A stretch of DNA of 64,000 bases from Branchipolynoe longqiensis (lineage: Eukaryota > Annelida > Polychaeta > Phyllodocida > Polynoidae). This document shows positions 45,720 through 57,210 of this stretch, piece by piece. Under the pieces are notes generated by a model that saw nothing but the letters and a program-made list of their open reading frames with translations, made no database searches and had not been told where the DNA came from. Both the position numbers and the translations under genes were made by a program. The first letter of the stretch is position 1. Every line of letters begins with the position of its first letter. The DNA is taken from assembly GCA_030323885.1 (NCBI GenBank), contig CM059194.1, forward strand, positions 3,883,691-3,947,690, given 5' to 3'.

Positions 45720-46045
45720 TGGGAGCGGTGATGTACGATGGAGAAGACGATACAGAACCATGGTTCACGGACATAACCATAGGGAGGAACGACATGAACT
45801 TTAAACTGGATACTGGGGCTGAGGCCAGCCTCATCCCATGACGGATTTTTGACGAAATCAAGAATGTCCAAATGAAGCCGTCAAGATGTACACTTGTGAC
45901 GTTCACCAGTCAACGGTTGACACCTGACGGGGAAGCCGAATTCAGCATACGTGGCCAGAACATCAACTTTCAAGTAACCTGAACTGGTTGCCCGATATTA
46001 GGAAGAGAAGCCTGTGTGCAACATATTGTTCACATAGCCTAATAG
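45720..46045 (+). pseudogene. Second Ty3/gypsy retropepsin relic, opposite strand
   Basis: The plus-strand translation has FTDITIGRNDMNFKLDTGAE (active site DTGA) with ASLIP, a stop, then LTPDGEAEFSIRGQNINF, another stop, and CPILGREACVQHI. This matches the KLDTGAE...ILGREAC protease subtype of Ty3/gypsy elements, different from the protease on the minus strand at 45.0-45.4 kb. No RT follows. Confidence 0.75.
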
Positions 46046-46104
46046 GTCACACAGTGAGTGGGGCACCCATTGCTTTTCTGTTACATAACCTTGGTCCCCA
46101 CTCC

Positions 46105-46190
46105 GTCACCCGAGAATAATAATGCTCTATGCCAATATATAATTCGGAACCGAAAATGCGTATATTTTTACAATATGATGAGTTAGTCAG
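46105..46190. repeat. Repeat shared with 18150-18235
   Basis: See 18150-18235. Confidence 0.75.
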
Positions 46191-46194
46191 CTTT

Positions 46195-47030
46195 AACCAT
46201 GTAGCGTCAGTCGTGGCTTTAGTGAGTTTGGTCTAGAAAAGTGATATCATTTATAGGAATGAGAGCAATTCTTCACAGAATTTCAAAACAGTTTATATCT
46301 GAAGCTGCTGCCAGAACATATTGCTCTCGTTTTAGTTTGTTTTAAATGATGGTTTATTTATCCTTTCCATAACATATAAGTTATGATAGAACTTGTTTAC
46401 AAAGCTGAAAAACTTTATTCATTATTTTATAGTTTATTGTCTTGAATTATTATGTTCAAGTGCCTTTTCCTCAGAATTGCGTACACACTTCCTGCACCAC
46501 AATAACCCTTCTTGATGGATAACTCAGTAATGACTATGTTCTCCATTGGTTCCTGCGGTAGGTCGTTCTGTTGTATGTATATGTTTGTTCTATGCTTCAA
46601 TAAATGTTATGTTTCTGGCTGTGTTCAGTTAATTATTCCAGGTGTGTACTGCCATAGATATGATGCTTCTGTGATAGCTAGCTACAGTAGGTATCCATCA
46701 TTTCTTCAGTTATGTCTTGTTGCTTCATGAATATACTTTGTTCTTTTGTGCATATACTTTGGCAGTTGGACTGCAACATGGTGCTTATTATGCACGTCAT
46801 GATTTCCCTGACAAAGCACTCAACAACAATTAGAATGGTCACTAAGGAAACTTCTCTGAGGGCAACATCATCAATTTCGGAAAACCAGTGGTTCAGCGCT
46901 TACAAAATTGTATTCCTATCAACACAGCGACATATACCGAAACAAAGTATAATGTTTATGACACTTAGGAATATCATGCTTTCAGTTATAATATTCGTGG
47001 ATGCCTGGCCATCAGGAGCACCCCAGAATA
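46195..47030. other. No recognised gene
   Basis: AT-rich with short frames. Nothing assignable. Confidence 0.5.
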
Positions 47031-47034
47031 CCAT

Positions 47035-47815
47035 AAACTCTTCCCCCTTCATTTCACCTGATGCTGTTATTCAAACCAAGACTACCAACTCATTAACCAC
47101 TACTAGGGAAGAAAGGAAGACAAGTCACAAAGATAGACAGTGATGATGTTATGCTTTATTGGCAGCAACTCCTGTTCACCTATCAGTGATCTATCACCCA
47201 CATCCCTTACCTTCTACCCACACATAATCTCCTTGCCTCTATAGTCTGCCTATGAATCAGTGCCTACAGCCCATTGAACCGGAGCCCCATGGTTGTGGCG
47301 CACAGCTCAAGTTGGATATAAGCAATTTGGTAGCGTCAGACAGAGTGTCTGGGGTCCTGCTCTAGAGTAGGTGTGTCTCACTCAACAGCCAGGACTAGAG
47401 TTCTGCTGTCCAGTGTGACTGGAGCATCAGTCTTTCAAAATCATTAATCTAGTGAGGCTAGTGTGGTCAGAGGCCAAGAGGGGAGGGGTGACTGGACGTC
47501 CCAAAGCCTGCCAATCAAGCACCCCCCCCCCCACAGCCTGGGAGGGCGGCAGTCACCCAACGCAGCTGCAGGTGGTGCCTCGGTGTATATGTGGATTAGG
47601 CTGGTCTGCTGGCCCATCGGCACCATGGTTACAGGTAGTTGCAAACAGTTACAAAGATATATATATATATATATATACTAAAAATGTCCTTTTTCTCCAA
47701 TTACAATCTTTAAGAATGTATAAAGCAACATTTCACCAAACCTGAACTGTCTCTTATATAAGAACATCTCTTCATTAATGCTACTCATGGGCATCATGTA
47801 TGAACATATATTTCA
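47035..47815 (-). mobile_element. LTR of the Gag-Pro/Env element family
   Basis: About 780 bases match 17250-18030. Shared blocks are CTCCCCCTTCATTTCACCTG, GCTTTATTGGCAGCAACTCCTG, GTCAGACAGAGTGTCTGGGGTCCTGCTCTAGAGTAGGTGTGTCTCACTC and GCTGCAGGTGGTGC. The polyadenylation signal is on minus at 47160-47155. A (TA)n run interrupts it at about 47660-47678. It lies on the upstream side of the pol relic at 44-45.4 kb in the correct orientation, so it may be that copy's 5' LTR. Confidence 0.75.
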
Positions 47816-47829
47816 CCTAGTTCATATCA

Positions 47830-48320
47830 TGTGATAATGTGAGATGGGTATCTCCCCACTCCGCCGCCCAAGAGGGATGCAGGCACTGCCCGCATGCCCA
47901 GACGGCCTCCCCCTGCTCGCTGTCTTATATCCAAGGCGACATAGAAGACAACTTCCTCACACTCCTCTTGTTGGCGTTCTGCTGCTGCTTTGAGGTGGAG
48001 GAGGTCGAGGCGGTGGCTGAAGCATGGGAACAAGGAGATGGAGAGGTGGACTGGGTCTCCTTCATCTCCTCAGTCTGGCCAGATGGAGATGTTATTGGAG
48101 GAGATGCCACTGGAGGAGATGCTGGATATGGTGGTGGAGATGACAATGTATCTCCAGTCATGCTCTTTCTGTCTTTGTCTTTGCCTCGGCCCTGGCCACA
48201 CCCACACGGATTCCTTGACAGCGACATAGCGGACATATAACGCACCATACGCAGCACAGGCATGCCCAATGCAATGCATGCACGCATCCCAGTCCCCTCC
48301 ACTTTAAACATTAACCGGTG
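47830..48320. other. GC-rich open frames on both strands, unassigned
   Basis: Open plus-strand (47839-48240) and minus-strand (47925-48311) frames overlap. The minus product is Ser/Pro/Lys-rich (RGKDKDRKS) with no named domain. It could be the Gag region of DIRS-like element C or unrelated. Confidence 0.3.
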
Positions 48321-49156
48321 GAGGGAATACCTCTCTCCATCACATGACCACCAACAATTGATTGACTTTATGGAGTATGGATTTCCCCTTGGATATATGG
48401 GACCCTAGTCAGGCACCAGACAGCCCAGTAAACAGCCCCGTGCATGCGAGCACCCAACTGCAGTAAAGAAATACATCGGAAAGGATGTAAGCTGTGGCAC
48501 ACTTTATGGCCCATACAACAAACCCCCCTTTCTGCCAATGGTTCCATGCATCACCACTTATGACATGAGAAAAAGCAGATCCTAAGAAGTGCTGCATTAA
48601 CGCAGACATCTCCTTTCCTTGCAATGACTCCATTAACGCATATATTATCAAGAGTACCGCCCTCAGCCACACACGCGAGCACTGCCTCCCCACTGTCAAC
48701 TGCTTCACCAGGGAACTCCGGGAGGCAGGTCGACGCAGCTACATGTTCACAATATACATCAGGAGGGCCTATAAGAACCTCAGGTCCTGCCCCCTAGACT
48801 GGCCCCTACTTGTGGCTGAGGCGGTTGTATACATTATATGCAACAAAGGCATCAATACCATGATGTACTTAGACGACCTCATCGTCGTCGCACCACACAC
48901 AAATACATCCGACAAACAATTTGACACAGCACGGGACCCTCACCATCCCCAGGGACAAGATAGACAGCACAATCAAGCTTGTTAAGGCCACTGCCAATAA
49001 ACACAACATTAGCAGGAACCAGCTACACTCCCTGCTCGGCAAGCTACTGCATTTGTCAAAGCGCGTCCCACCAGCCAGGCTATTCGTTGGCCGCCTCCTA
49101 CACATGCTCCAGGCCATGACCACAAACCGCACCATCATCACCAAAGAGATGAGGCG

Positions 49157-49982
49157 TGTAAGGTATGTAGGTACCATGGGCTACTTTAGGAATGCGAGAC
49201 CGGGCGTGCTGGTCATGTGACCAGGCACGGGATGACGGCAGGTGAGGAGAGGAGAATAAACCAGTCTTACGCTCGATCTCGCGCACAGCCAATCGCACAC
49301 AAACCCAATCACAACAATGACAACAGGCAGACGCGCCTCAATCGACATGCCCAACCGCTAACAACGCTCATGTCACAAGGTCAGTCCGAATCAGTAGGCC
49401 AGTCGAGTGGTTAGGTGACTAGTCAATATATATATTGTACATGCAACTGGCACAACATAGAAGAAACATGTTATGTTAGGTGACAAGAAACCGAGCGGTA
49501 TAAATAAAAGGTGGTAAAAAGCAGACAGATAGTATGTTAACAAGCAATCAGGTTACAATACTGTTGTAAGTGCACTAGCGCACAAGAACCAGACATAAAT
49601 ATATCACTTTACAATCGTAGATAAGTAATTTGCGTGCCTATATTGGTGTCATTGAGTTGATTGATGTTGTTTGTTTGTTCCATTGTTGTTCTTTTCGTTG
49701 TATATATATATATGTGTTTTTTCTTTCTCTCTGTTTTTTTTCTTTTTTCCCTCCATTTCTCCTTTATAAAAGAAAAGATGGGAGAACATAATGTAATTGA
49801 TATACATTGTTTATTGAATAGGCAGTCCTCACACTATGGGATCATTTCGAAGGGGGAAGATGTAATGTATGTCGGTACCGTGGGCTATGTACGGAATGTG
49901 AGACCGGGCGTGCTGGTATTGTGACCAGGCACGAGATGCGGCAGGTGAGGAGAATAAACTAGTCTTACACTCGATCTCAACA
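49157..49982 (+). mobile_element. TRIM-like insertion with about 125-bp terminal direct repeats
   Basis: 49157-49285 and 49861-49982 are direct repeats. They share TGTAA-GTATGT-GGTACC, GAGACCGGGCGTGCTGGT, TGTGACCAGGCACG-GATG, GGAGAATAAAC-AGTCTTAC and CTCGATCTC. The second repeat is immediately preceded by the purine tract GAAGGGGGAAGA (49849-49860), and both contain AATAAA. That fits LTRs with a polypurine tract around a 575-bp non-coding interior. I could not see a tRNA-type PBS or a clean target duplication, so an alternative is an unrelated direct-repeat element. Confidence 0.65.
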
Positions 49983-50511
49983 TGTCCACATCCCTTCATT
50001 ACAACAGGGTGTGGTTCCTGGAGTTCACACACCAATGCAATGTCACCTGCATCATTCCCCCCAACAAGCCCAAGATACATATTGTCGTAGATGCATGTAT
50101 GGGGGGTATAGGTGGGGCCGACTACACACACACCTACTCAGCGCGACTTGATGACCACCAACCACACAACCAGGACAGCATCCCATAGCCATAGGCTGCC
50201 AACATCCTGGTCGCATTACAGACATTTATACAATACAGCGACAAGGGGAGCCACATTGCAAATAAGATGTGACAACATGGCAGCCGTACAAGTCCTAACA
50301 ACCGGGCATGGGCGCAACCCTTGCTTCCTCCAAATAGCAAGGGCGGCTTGACTGTTCCAGGCTGTCCACAATATCGTATCACCTATGAACACATACCCAG
50401 TGTGGACAACGTCCTGGCCGATGCATTGAGCAGGCATCAGCCCAGTGCACCGGGGCCCTGCAGCACGCATATGCATTCAAAGAGGCATCTCCCCTATTAT
50501 ACCATCTCTCC

Positions 50512-51442
50512 ATGCCTACAAACAGCTTCAACCAATTTTCTCATGCAGATCCAGACTGCACAAAGCTGACCCACGTGGCAGAGGTCAGACATACCAAGGC
50601 TATGGCGCCAGGCACATGGGCGAATTACAAGAGCATGGTGGCAGCCTACACCCGACACTGCCATGAGTATGGAGTTCCCCCCCCCCTCCCTTGCCCCCAC
50701 GTCCGACAGTGCCTATCCTTGGTCGGCAACTCCGCCTCAGACATCTGGATGCACTTCCGCATGCAAGAGGCCACAACAGCATCCCTCGACCATATAACAG
50801 TCAAGCTCGCCCTAGATGCCCTCAGATGATCGAAGTCATATATGGCTTGCCCGGCACAGGATGCACCCATACAAGTGATAAAGGCAGCAGTGCAATGACT
50901 CAACCGGACCAAGGAGGGTCAGGTGGTAACAATGGCGATTATCATCATGTTCTTCATGGGAGCCAGGCAGTCGGAAGTCGCTCCTCGATCCGCAGTGACG
51001 TTTGACCACATCAGACACGCTACCCGGGAAGACCCCACTGAGGGCCGCCTGGTAATTCCCCAGAAATGGGCAAAGAATATGCAGGCAAGCCACCGATCCT
51101 GCAACAGGTGGATGGCCCCATCACATGACCCACTATTCTGCCCGGTAGCCGCCTAGACTGAGATGATACGCAAATCGCCAACCATCCACAAACAGCAACC
51201 ACTCCAAGGATGGGAAAACAATGGCCATCCCATACATTGACAGACAATGGAAGATGGCCCAACAAAAAAGTGGAGTTCCCCTCTCACACACTCTCCATGC
51301 CATACTGAAAGCAGCAGCCACAGTTGCATTCGCCTCTGGGAGCACCAAGCTGGAGGTCCAGCGATTCGGGGGCTGGGCATCAAACGCCCACAAAAGATAC
51401 ATTTTGACCAGAGAGTCTAACAGAAAGTCAACAATGCCCTAA
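50512..51442 (+). pseudogene. Tyrosine recombinase of DIRS-like element C
   Basis: 50512-50829 is the N-terminal core-binding (SAM-like) part: APGTWANYKSMVAAYTRHC and LDHITVKLALDALR. After a frame change 50923-51156 carries FFMGARQSEVAPRSAVTFD, with the first catalytic Arg in GARxSE. 51221-51442 has LSHTLHAILKAAATVAF, where the HxxR box is now HxxH, then RFGGWAS and the Tyr in KRYI. Loss of the second Arg (a CGC to CAC type change) predicts an inactive enzyme. Recombinases of this type integrate the circular cDNA of YR retroelements without target duplication. Confidence 0.75.
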
Positions 51443-52015
51443 TCCATGCCACCAGAAAATAAACAAACTACAATCTCAATGGATTCGCTTTTGATTGGCC
51501 ACAGGTCAATCAACAAACATTCAACAACAAATCAATTAATTTCTTAAAATATCAATTGCCATTGAATTTTAAAAACACAACTGACACCGCAGCAGTTGCC
51601 TAATATCATATAGCTCATGAATAACTATCATCCTATACAATTAAGGTTAATTATCTTATTAATGTATACTTGTACTGTATAAATGTTAGTTCTCTCTTTC
51701 GCTCACTCAATGTTACCTTGCTCATCTGTCTCATCCCCCCCCATAATATTCTCACCCCCCCCCCATCCTTCTTAATAGCAGGACCTTTGCTTGAGCGCTC
51801 CTCACCAGCCAGACTCCCTCATGATTATATAATGCCCCGGTCGGCTGCGCCCAAATAAAAGTCTTGTTTTACCAAACCCAGCATCTGAGTCACCTGTCTC
51901 CATGAGCAATAGCATTATAATTTGCAATGATGTGGATTTATTTATTCTTGACCTCATTATGGAAATTCCATTTGTATTCATTTTACTTATGTTGCTTAAT
52001 TACTTTGACTTGCAG
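51443..52015. other. No gene; possible terminal sequence of element C or intron of the next gene
   Basis: Contains C runs at about 51736-51770 and an AAATAAAAG at about 51851. The stretch ends in a splice-acceptor-like TTTGACTTGCAG at 52005-52016. Confidence 0.4.
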
Positions 52016-52016
52016 G

Positions 52017-52414
52017 GGCTTGCTGCCATAGACACAGCTCAGGGCGATCTGGGGGCTGCAGAGACTACCCGCGCTGAGCTGCAGATTGGGCTGCTTGAGG
52101 AGCCTTGCATACTAGGTCCCCAAGCCATGGCCCCAGGCAAGGGGAAGCAGACAATAGAAGTGGAGGAGGACATTCTGCTGGAAGCTCTCCAGCAGCATGC
52201 TGATGTCTCCCGGAACCTGCTGCAGGGCCTTACATCACTGACTATGACTGAGCTGACCACATTTGCTAACTAGGTGCTGGACTGTATGGCTATGATGTCC
52301 AAGGGGAAATTAAAAGAGGTGCGGACAGGGATCAACCTGATACTGTCACAGGTGATGGAGGTGGACACTAGCAATGAGGAGCCACCCATACAGCTGGAGC
52401 CGTCCAGGGTCTAA
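52017..52414 (+). pseudogene. PIF/Harbinger accessory (Myb-like ORF) exon, with one in-frame stop
   Basis: Starts after the acceptor TTTGACTTGCAG. The translation has IEVEEDILLEALQQHADVSRNLLQGL and MTELTTFAN, then TAG at 52273 (a TGG to TAG change would explain it), then VLDCMAMMSKGKLKEV and ILSQVMEVD, ending at 52414. No Myb/SANT part is visible. The assignment rests on its place next to a Harbinger transposase in convergent orientation, and on a vague resemblance to the C-terminal part of such accessory proteins. Confidence 0.35.
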
Positions 52415-53317
52415 CCCTCCATGGCTATGCCTGTGCGGTTCCCCTCTGTGACTTTGTGGTACTCGTGTTCATCTCACGCATCCTCCTGTCCGTCACCAAG
52501 CGAGGTATTCCAGCTACATCCCCACCAGTGTCGATGCAGCACCAGCCTATGGCACAGGTACTGAATCTGCAACTGCAGGCACAAGCTCTGTTCATGCAGC
52601 GTGATGTGGGTCCGCCTCCACTGTTGGGGATTTCTTCACCACACCACCGCCTACAGCACCTTCAGCACCTTCAGCACTGTCAAAAGAGACTGGCAGCTAT
52701 CTCTCAGTGACATGGGCTTCAGCCCAATCCATGCTGAACCAGTCCGCCAGTACTCCGGCCACTCTGACAGCCACGGACGGTTTGTTGAATCTGTCCAGGC
52801 CGTCGGGGATTTCAAACATCTCAAGCTGAAACATTGAGCCGCAGGAGCTATTTGCTATGGCTGGATACCTCAACACCCCCACCAAAGGTCCCAGAGGAGA
52901 AGTGAATGTAAGGCTGTAGCTGTATATATTTATATATTTATGGTTTTAGTATGTTATTATTGTGTGCTATATATATGAATATATGTATATTTTGTATTAT
53001 GTAAGTATGTTGTGCCTGTGTATATTCATATTTATTAAATATGTTTGTAAATAATACTATGTGTATTTAAAACTAGATGTTGGTCTCTGAGTCTATTATC
53101 CATTTGTTATCCTTATTATATATAATACACAAATCCCCCCGTAATCTACCGAACCAAAATCATAACTGACATTTACATTTGGATTCGATATCAACAACAT
53201 ATATTGATACCTTTTAATTAAACCAATATAACCATCATATGTTTTTACATAGACATATCACTGTGCATATCACAAATGATAGAGATCACAGCACAACAAG
53301 ATCACAGTACAAAGACA

Positions 53318-54191
53318 TCACTGGATCATACTGTCCCGCCATTCAACTGAACCAGCTGGGGAGTTGGCCCAGTCCTTGACAAGATTTTGCTGCTCATTTT
53401 CTGCCCTGGAGCCAGTGTCCATGCCAGGTACATGTGCTGCTAGGTCTGGCAGTTGTCGGCCCTCTCTCCATGCTCCGAGGATGAAGTTGTGGTTGACATT
53501 CTCTTCACGGTCTAGTTGCTGATTCTGGAGCATCCTGTTGTGTATGATCATGCATGTGGTGACAATGAGCTTCACAGTGGAGGGGTGGTGCTGGTTCGTG
53601 CTGAGCCGAACCTGGAATCGGTTTGCCAGAATGCCAAAGGCATTGTCTACTACTCTCCTAGTTCTGTAAATCCTGTTGTTAAAGATGCATTCCTCATGAG
53701 TCATTCCCCTCTTGCTGTACAACGTCATCATTGTCAGGCAGATGGCGAAGGCATTGTCACTGATCAGGGATCAGGAAGTAGGGGACATCGTCCTGACCGT
53801 TCACTGTCCTCCACCCAAACTTCATGGAAACATACTTGTTCCCAGAGGCTAGGCAATGCAGAGTGAGGGCAAGCTTCAGGCCAGGCTCTATCAGCTCGGT
53901 GAAGGTTGTGTATTTTTTAGTTATCTGGGAACCCACTCTGGCTAGCATCTCGTCGAACATCTGGAAAGCCATCCGCAAGAAGTTGATGAAAGGAGTTGTG
54001 TCCTCATTATGGAGTTCCACCAGAAGCTGGTCATACAAGCCAAAATCTTGGCACCTCCTGATCCATGCTCTCATCCACATTCTCCTCAGTCTAATAACAC
54101 TGAGACGGTAAATTATCAATTGCTTAATAGCATTGTGATGTTCGAAAATGGCTAGTTGGTATTCCTGCAGAAGCCTTGGAGGGACATGCAT
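53318..54191 (-). pseudogene. PIF/Harbinger transposase, internally deleted and frameshifted
   Basis: The N-terminal part (54191-53757) has RRMWMRAWIRRCQDFGLYDQL, FLRMAFQMFDEML, ITKKYT and LEPGLKLAxTL-type (here IEPGLKLALTLHCLASGNKYVSM). It then runs from FGWR straight into DDVPYFLI, so roughly 110-130 residues of the usual catalytic domain, including the first Asp, are missing. A 7-bp tandem duplication (CCTGATC, about 53762-53770) shifts the frame. The C-terminal part (53731-53318) continues with NNRIYRTRRVVDNAFGILANRF, the segment around the catalytic Glu. Known role: DDE transposase cutting at TIRs with a 3-bp target. Dead copy. Confidence 0.85.
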
Positions 54192-54194
54192 CCT

Positions 54195-55200
54195 CTCTGA
54201 ACAGCTGAGCTGTTCTGCTCAAACATGAAATCTAATGCCTTTATATTCTTGAAGCCAACGCATTAGAAAAACGTTCACAATCTGTTCAATAAATGCTCAT
54301 GGTACGTTCAGAGAATGTTGGTGAATGTTATATACGTTAAGTGAGCACCATGCAAATGCCTTATACTTCAAATACGTCAAGATACTGTGGTGAAATGCCA
54401 AACGAATGTTAGACATACCTTAGAAATACTTTGTCATACATTGTCAATATATTGTCAACATGCAGACTCTATGTCACGGCCAGCTCTCCCTCAGACTAAC
54501 GAAAGTCAATGTAGGGCTACGTATCAACAACCTACTTCTAACAAATGTCTAACATACATTGATGTATGTCTAACATATGCATAACATATGCCCCATGCAA
54601 CGGCCACACCTTGTCACACATAGAAAGTGTTTGTGCATGCACAAAACTTGTGTGACCCCTTGACAAGCGACACCATATAACAACAAACATTGATGTACAT
54701 GGACATAGACCAACATACACATAACAAACACGTAACGTCCAAGTAATGCATATCAACATAGAGAGATGTAGTGGCCCAACATTACCTATGTAGGTGCACA
54801 TTTGCGCGATGCGTCATAGTGTGACAGGACTATAAAAGATAATTACCCCCGAATATTATAACATGCTTGCAAGCATATTAAGGACATGTCACACTATGGC
54901 ATATTGTGTCAGGATATGCCCAACATATGAAATAAATGTCAAATTCACAATACGTTGAGTGCGGGTGGTGGACGTATACATACTGTATACATAAAGTACC
55001 ACACGTATTCAGAACGTACTTCCGACCTATTGCTAGCGATTGAAAGCGAACAAAATATGTCTATATAACGTATCGGCGCGTATGGCTAACACATGGCCAA
55101 CGTGCCGCCCGCGCTCTCGGCGTATGACCAGCATATTCATAGCGTGTGAGTAACCTATCCCCAGCGTGCTAGGTGGTCACGTGATCCACCCAGTTGAGTA
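54195..55200. other. No gene; degenerate short-repeat-rich sequence, probably Harbinger flank
   Basis: Recurrent TACGT, ATGTCTAACATA and AACATTGATGTA words, including the palindrome ACATACATTGATGTATGT at about 54553. I could not define TIRs. Confidence 0.4.
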
Positions 55201-55315
55201 TATAATACAGTGGCGCTCTCAGTACCGTCACAACACAGCCACCATGCCACAGAGGAAGATGTCAACTGCCACAGCTGCCAGCAGATTGCTGAGAAGTCAG
55301 GTCTAGGATGTCCCC

Positions 55316-55350
55316 GCCTCTCCCACATCCATGTAGGATGTGGGAGAGGC
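55316..55350. repeat. Perfect 15-bp inverted repeat with 5-nt loop
   Basis: GCCTCTCCCACATCC (55316-55330) pairs perfectly with 55336-55350 around ATGTA. Confidence 0.9.
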
Positions 55351-55720
55351 AGGAACAAGGTGACTGTGCCTACATCACCATCGCCATCATCTCCATATCG
55401 TGTATTCAACACTTATTGTATATCTATACCTTAGTCTAGTGCTTCGGCCGTGACAAAAGAACCTATTCAGCAGCATAAACATATTTCCTATGACAGCAAC
55501 AATGAAGGGGATAACACCTTTTGTAGCCTATAGCTTATTCAGCGTTAAGTCTATTGTCCTTCCCCAGTTGAATCAGTGCGTTCACGCTCCTTTGCAATGT
55601 TGTCTATGCTGAATGAGTTGGGATTTAAATGGCCATCTATTATGACCATCAACAACTTGCTAACCAAAAGCTAAGATTCCATATACAAGTAAATGTGAAT
55701 GCGGCAAAAAATGGAAAAGC
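55351..55720. other. No recognised gene
   Basis: Short frames only. Confidence 0.5.
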
Positions 55721-55875
55721 ATGCAAATGCGCAGTAGTGCTTCCATATGTGTGAATGCGAATGCAAATGGAAATGCGAATGGAAATGGAAATGCAAATGC
55801 AAATGCGATTGCAAATGCAGAAAGTGGATCGACCCATGGATCGATTGGTGCAAATGCGAATGCGAATGTAGCCCC
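55721..55875. repeat. Interrupted hexanucleotide repeat AAATGC/GAATGC
   Basis: About 20 hexamers of the RAATGS type are split by GATCGACCCATGGATCGATTGGTGC. The hexamer keeps frames open on both strands (NANGNA / FAFAFP-type), which should not be read as genes. Confidence 0.85.
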
Positions 55876-56159
55876 ATTTGGCCTAGAAAACAACTGTAAC
55901 TTTGACTTTCCTTGACAGATTTTTAGAAAGAAACAGACAATTGCATGGACACCTATATTGCATGGTGTATTCGAATACTGCATGCCACATACCAACTGTA
56001 TGAAATCCTAGCTTAACTTATTACGTCTCTTAATTGTCTACGGTATTCTTCCTTGATTGTTCAATATATATGTATAGCTAACTGGTTTATGGTTGTAGGA
56101 GCTTGTAACCAGGTCACCTCCCTTCAACGAGATAAGATTGTTTGTGTGTTATGTTACGT

Positions 56160-56465
56160 CCTTTCGCAACATCTAAGCTCATATCAGGACATGTGCCGAA
56201 TTGTGACAGTGCACACTCCTGGTGACTTTATAGTGCTGCCCCTGTTGGAGACCAGGCCGCCACTACTGTGACCTGATATCCAACTCAGTCATATTATCCT
56301 GAGTCCTTGCCCTATCCTATTAATGCTGAGCGCCAGGCTAGGAAGCAACAAGTATACATTTGTACGTCATTAATTTGATTCGACCAGGGTTGGAACCCAC
56401 ACACTCATGGGTTCAGATCCCTTGATCTCCCAAAACAGGATACAAACGCTGAACTCATTCGGCCA
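56160..56465 (-). mobile_element. SINE-A copy
   Basis: Minus strand: head with GGGTGGCCGAATGAGTTCAG, B-box-like GTGGGTTCCAACCCTGGTCG, and the body with a short deletion (GACTGG-TT block missing). Tail ATATGAGCTTAGATGTTGCGAAAGG. Confidence 0.8.
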
Positions 56466-56469
56466 CCCA

Positions 56470-57110
56470 TCTGGACAATGAGATAAGCATAGTTTCCTAC
56501 TTGTGCATGCATTCACATCCACTTTAATTTTACGTTAAGACATGTACATGGATGGGCCTTATAGGAGGCATTGGATGGACTTTGTTCATCCACTAACTCA
56601 CTTATGTCCAAACTTGCCAACGTGAAATAATATAAATAACACAGATTTGTTACAAAACGATTCTTTGTGCACAGAATGCAATATAATTAGGAGCAATTAA
56701 ATTGGTAGATGTAAGGCTATTCAGCAGTGAACTCTGCAAATGGGGGCTAGTGTCTTGGTTAATCTGATCGCAATAAGCATGTCCTTTGGTGCCGACAATT
56801 GTACACTAAATACAACCCAGAGGTCCACTTATAGGAATCCAGAAATACCAAAGCACCTGCTGTGTAATGGGAGAGAGGCAAAGTACAACTTGTACAAGGT
56901 GATTACAGAACGTCCTCGGTCAGGCCACTGAAATCATCTCTAAATTGCTCATCCTTGAATAAAGATACTTACCGAACTACTTGCATGCACCCTTAATTAC
57001 AGCTGTCAGAAAATCAGGGATTACATGAGTAAGAAAAGGAAAATGTTGCTGATTGACAATGCATCACAATTTGTTAACCTTTTTAATAATTTATCTCAAA
57101 ACACAACCTG
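56470..57110. other. No recognised gene
   Basis: A frame at 56740-56931 begins with a hydrophobic stretch (MGASVLVNLIAISMSFG) that could be a signal peptide. Nothing else supports a gene. Confidence 0.35.
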
Positions 57111-57132
57111 ACGAAAATGTAAGGGATGTACC

Positions 57133-57210
57133 TGGTTTTGGCTGAAACAGTCCATTTGCAACCCAACATGCACGCTTTTCCTGAGCAGCCTTAGCCTCGG
57201 GAGATTCTGA
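57133..57210 (-). CDS. Possible short exon, unknown
   Basis: The minus strand reads TTTTTTTCAG then an open segment SPEAKAAQEKRACWVANGLF and then a donor-like GTACAT. Splice signals and open frame only, with no domain. Confidence 0.2.

Larger units (their letters stand above)
48330..51442 (+). mobile_element. DIRS/Ngaro-like element C: RT, RNase H, tyrosine recombinase; degenerate
   Basis: The pieces run in order on the plus strand: RT N-terminus (YGFPLGY, AVKKYIGKD, 48330-48530), motif A region IYIRRAYKNLRSCPLDWPLL (about 48750), intact YLDDLIVV (about 48867), thumb-like LLGKLLHLSKRV, RNase H PKIHIVVDACMGGIGGADY (about 50070), RCDNMAAVQVL, VLADALSRHQ (about 50415), then the recombinase. The frames are joined by shifts. 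The RT-RH junction is interrupted by an 826-bp insertion (49157-49982). Terminal repeats were not found. Confidence 0.8.

Noticed and set aside
48409..48708. Minus-strand 99-codon protein
   Set aside because: It is antisense to the N-terminal RT sequence of DIRS-like element C.
49157..49285. 5S rRNA-derived (Cassandra-like) LTR
   Set aside because: GAGACCGGGCGTGCTGG recalls part of 5S rRNA, but the internal control regions are not present in order.
55649..55995. Phe/Ala/His-rich reading frames
   Set aside because: Translations of a hexanucleotide repeat.
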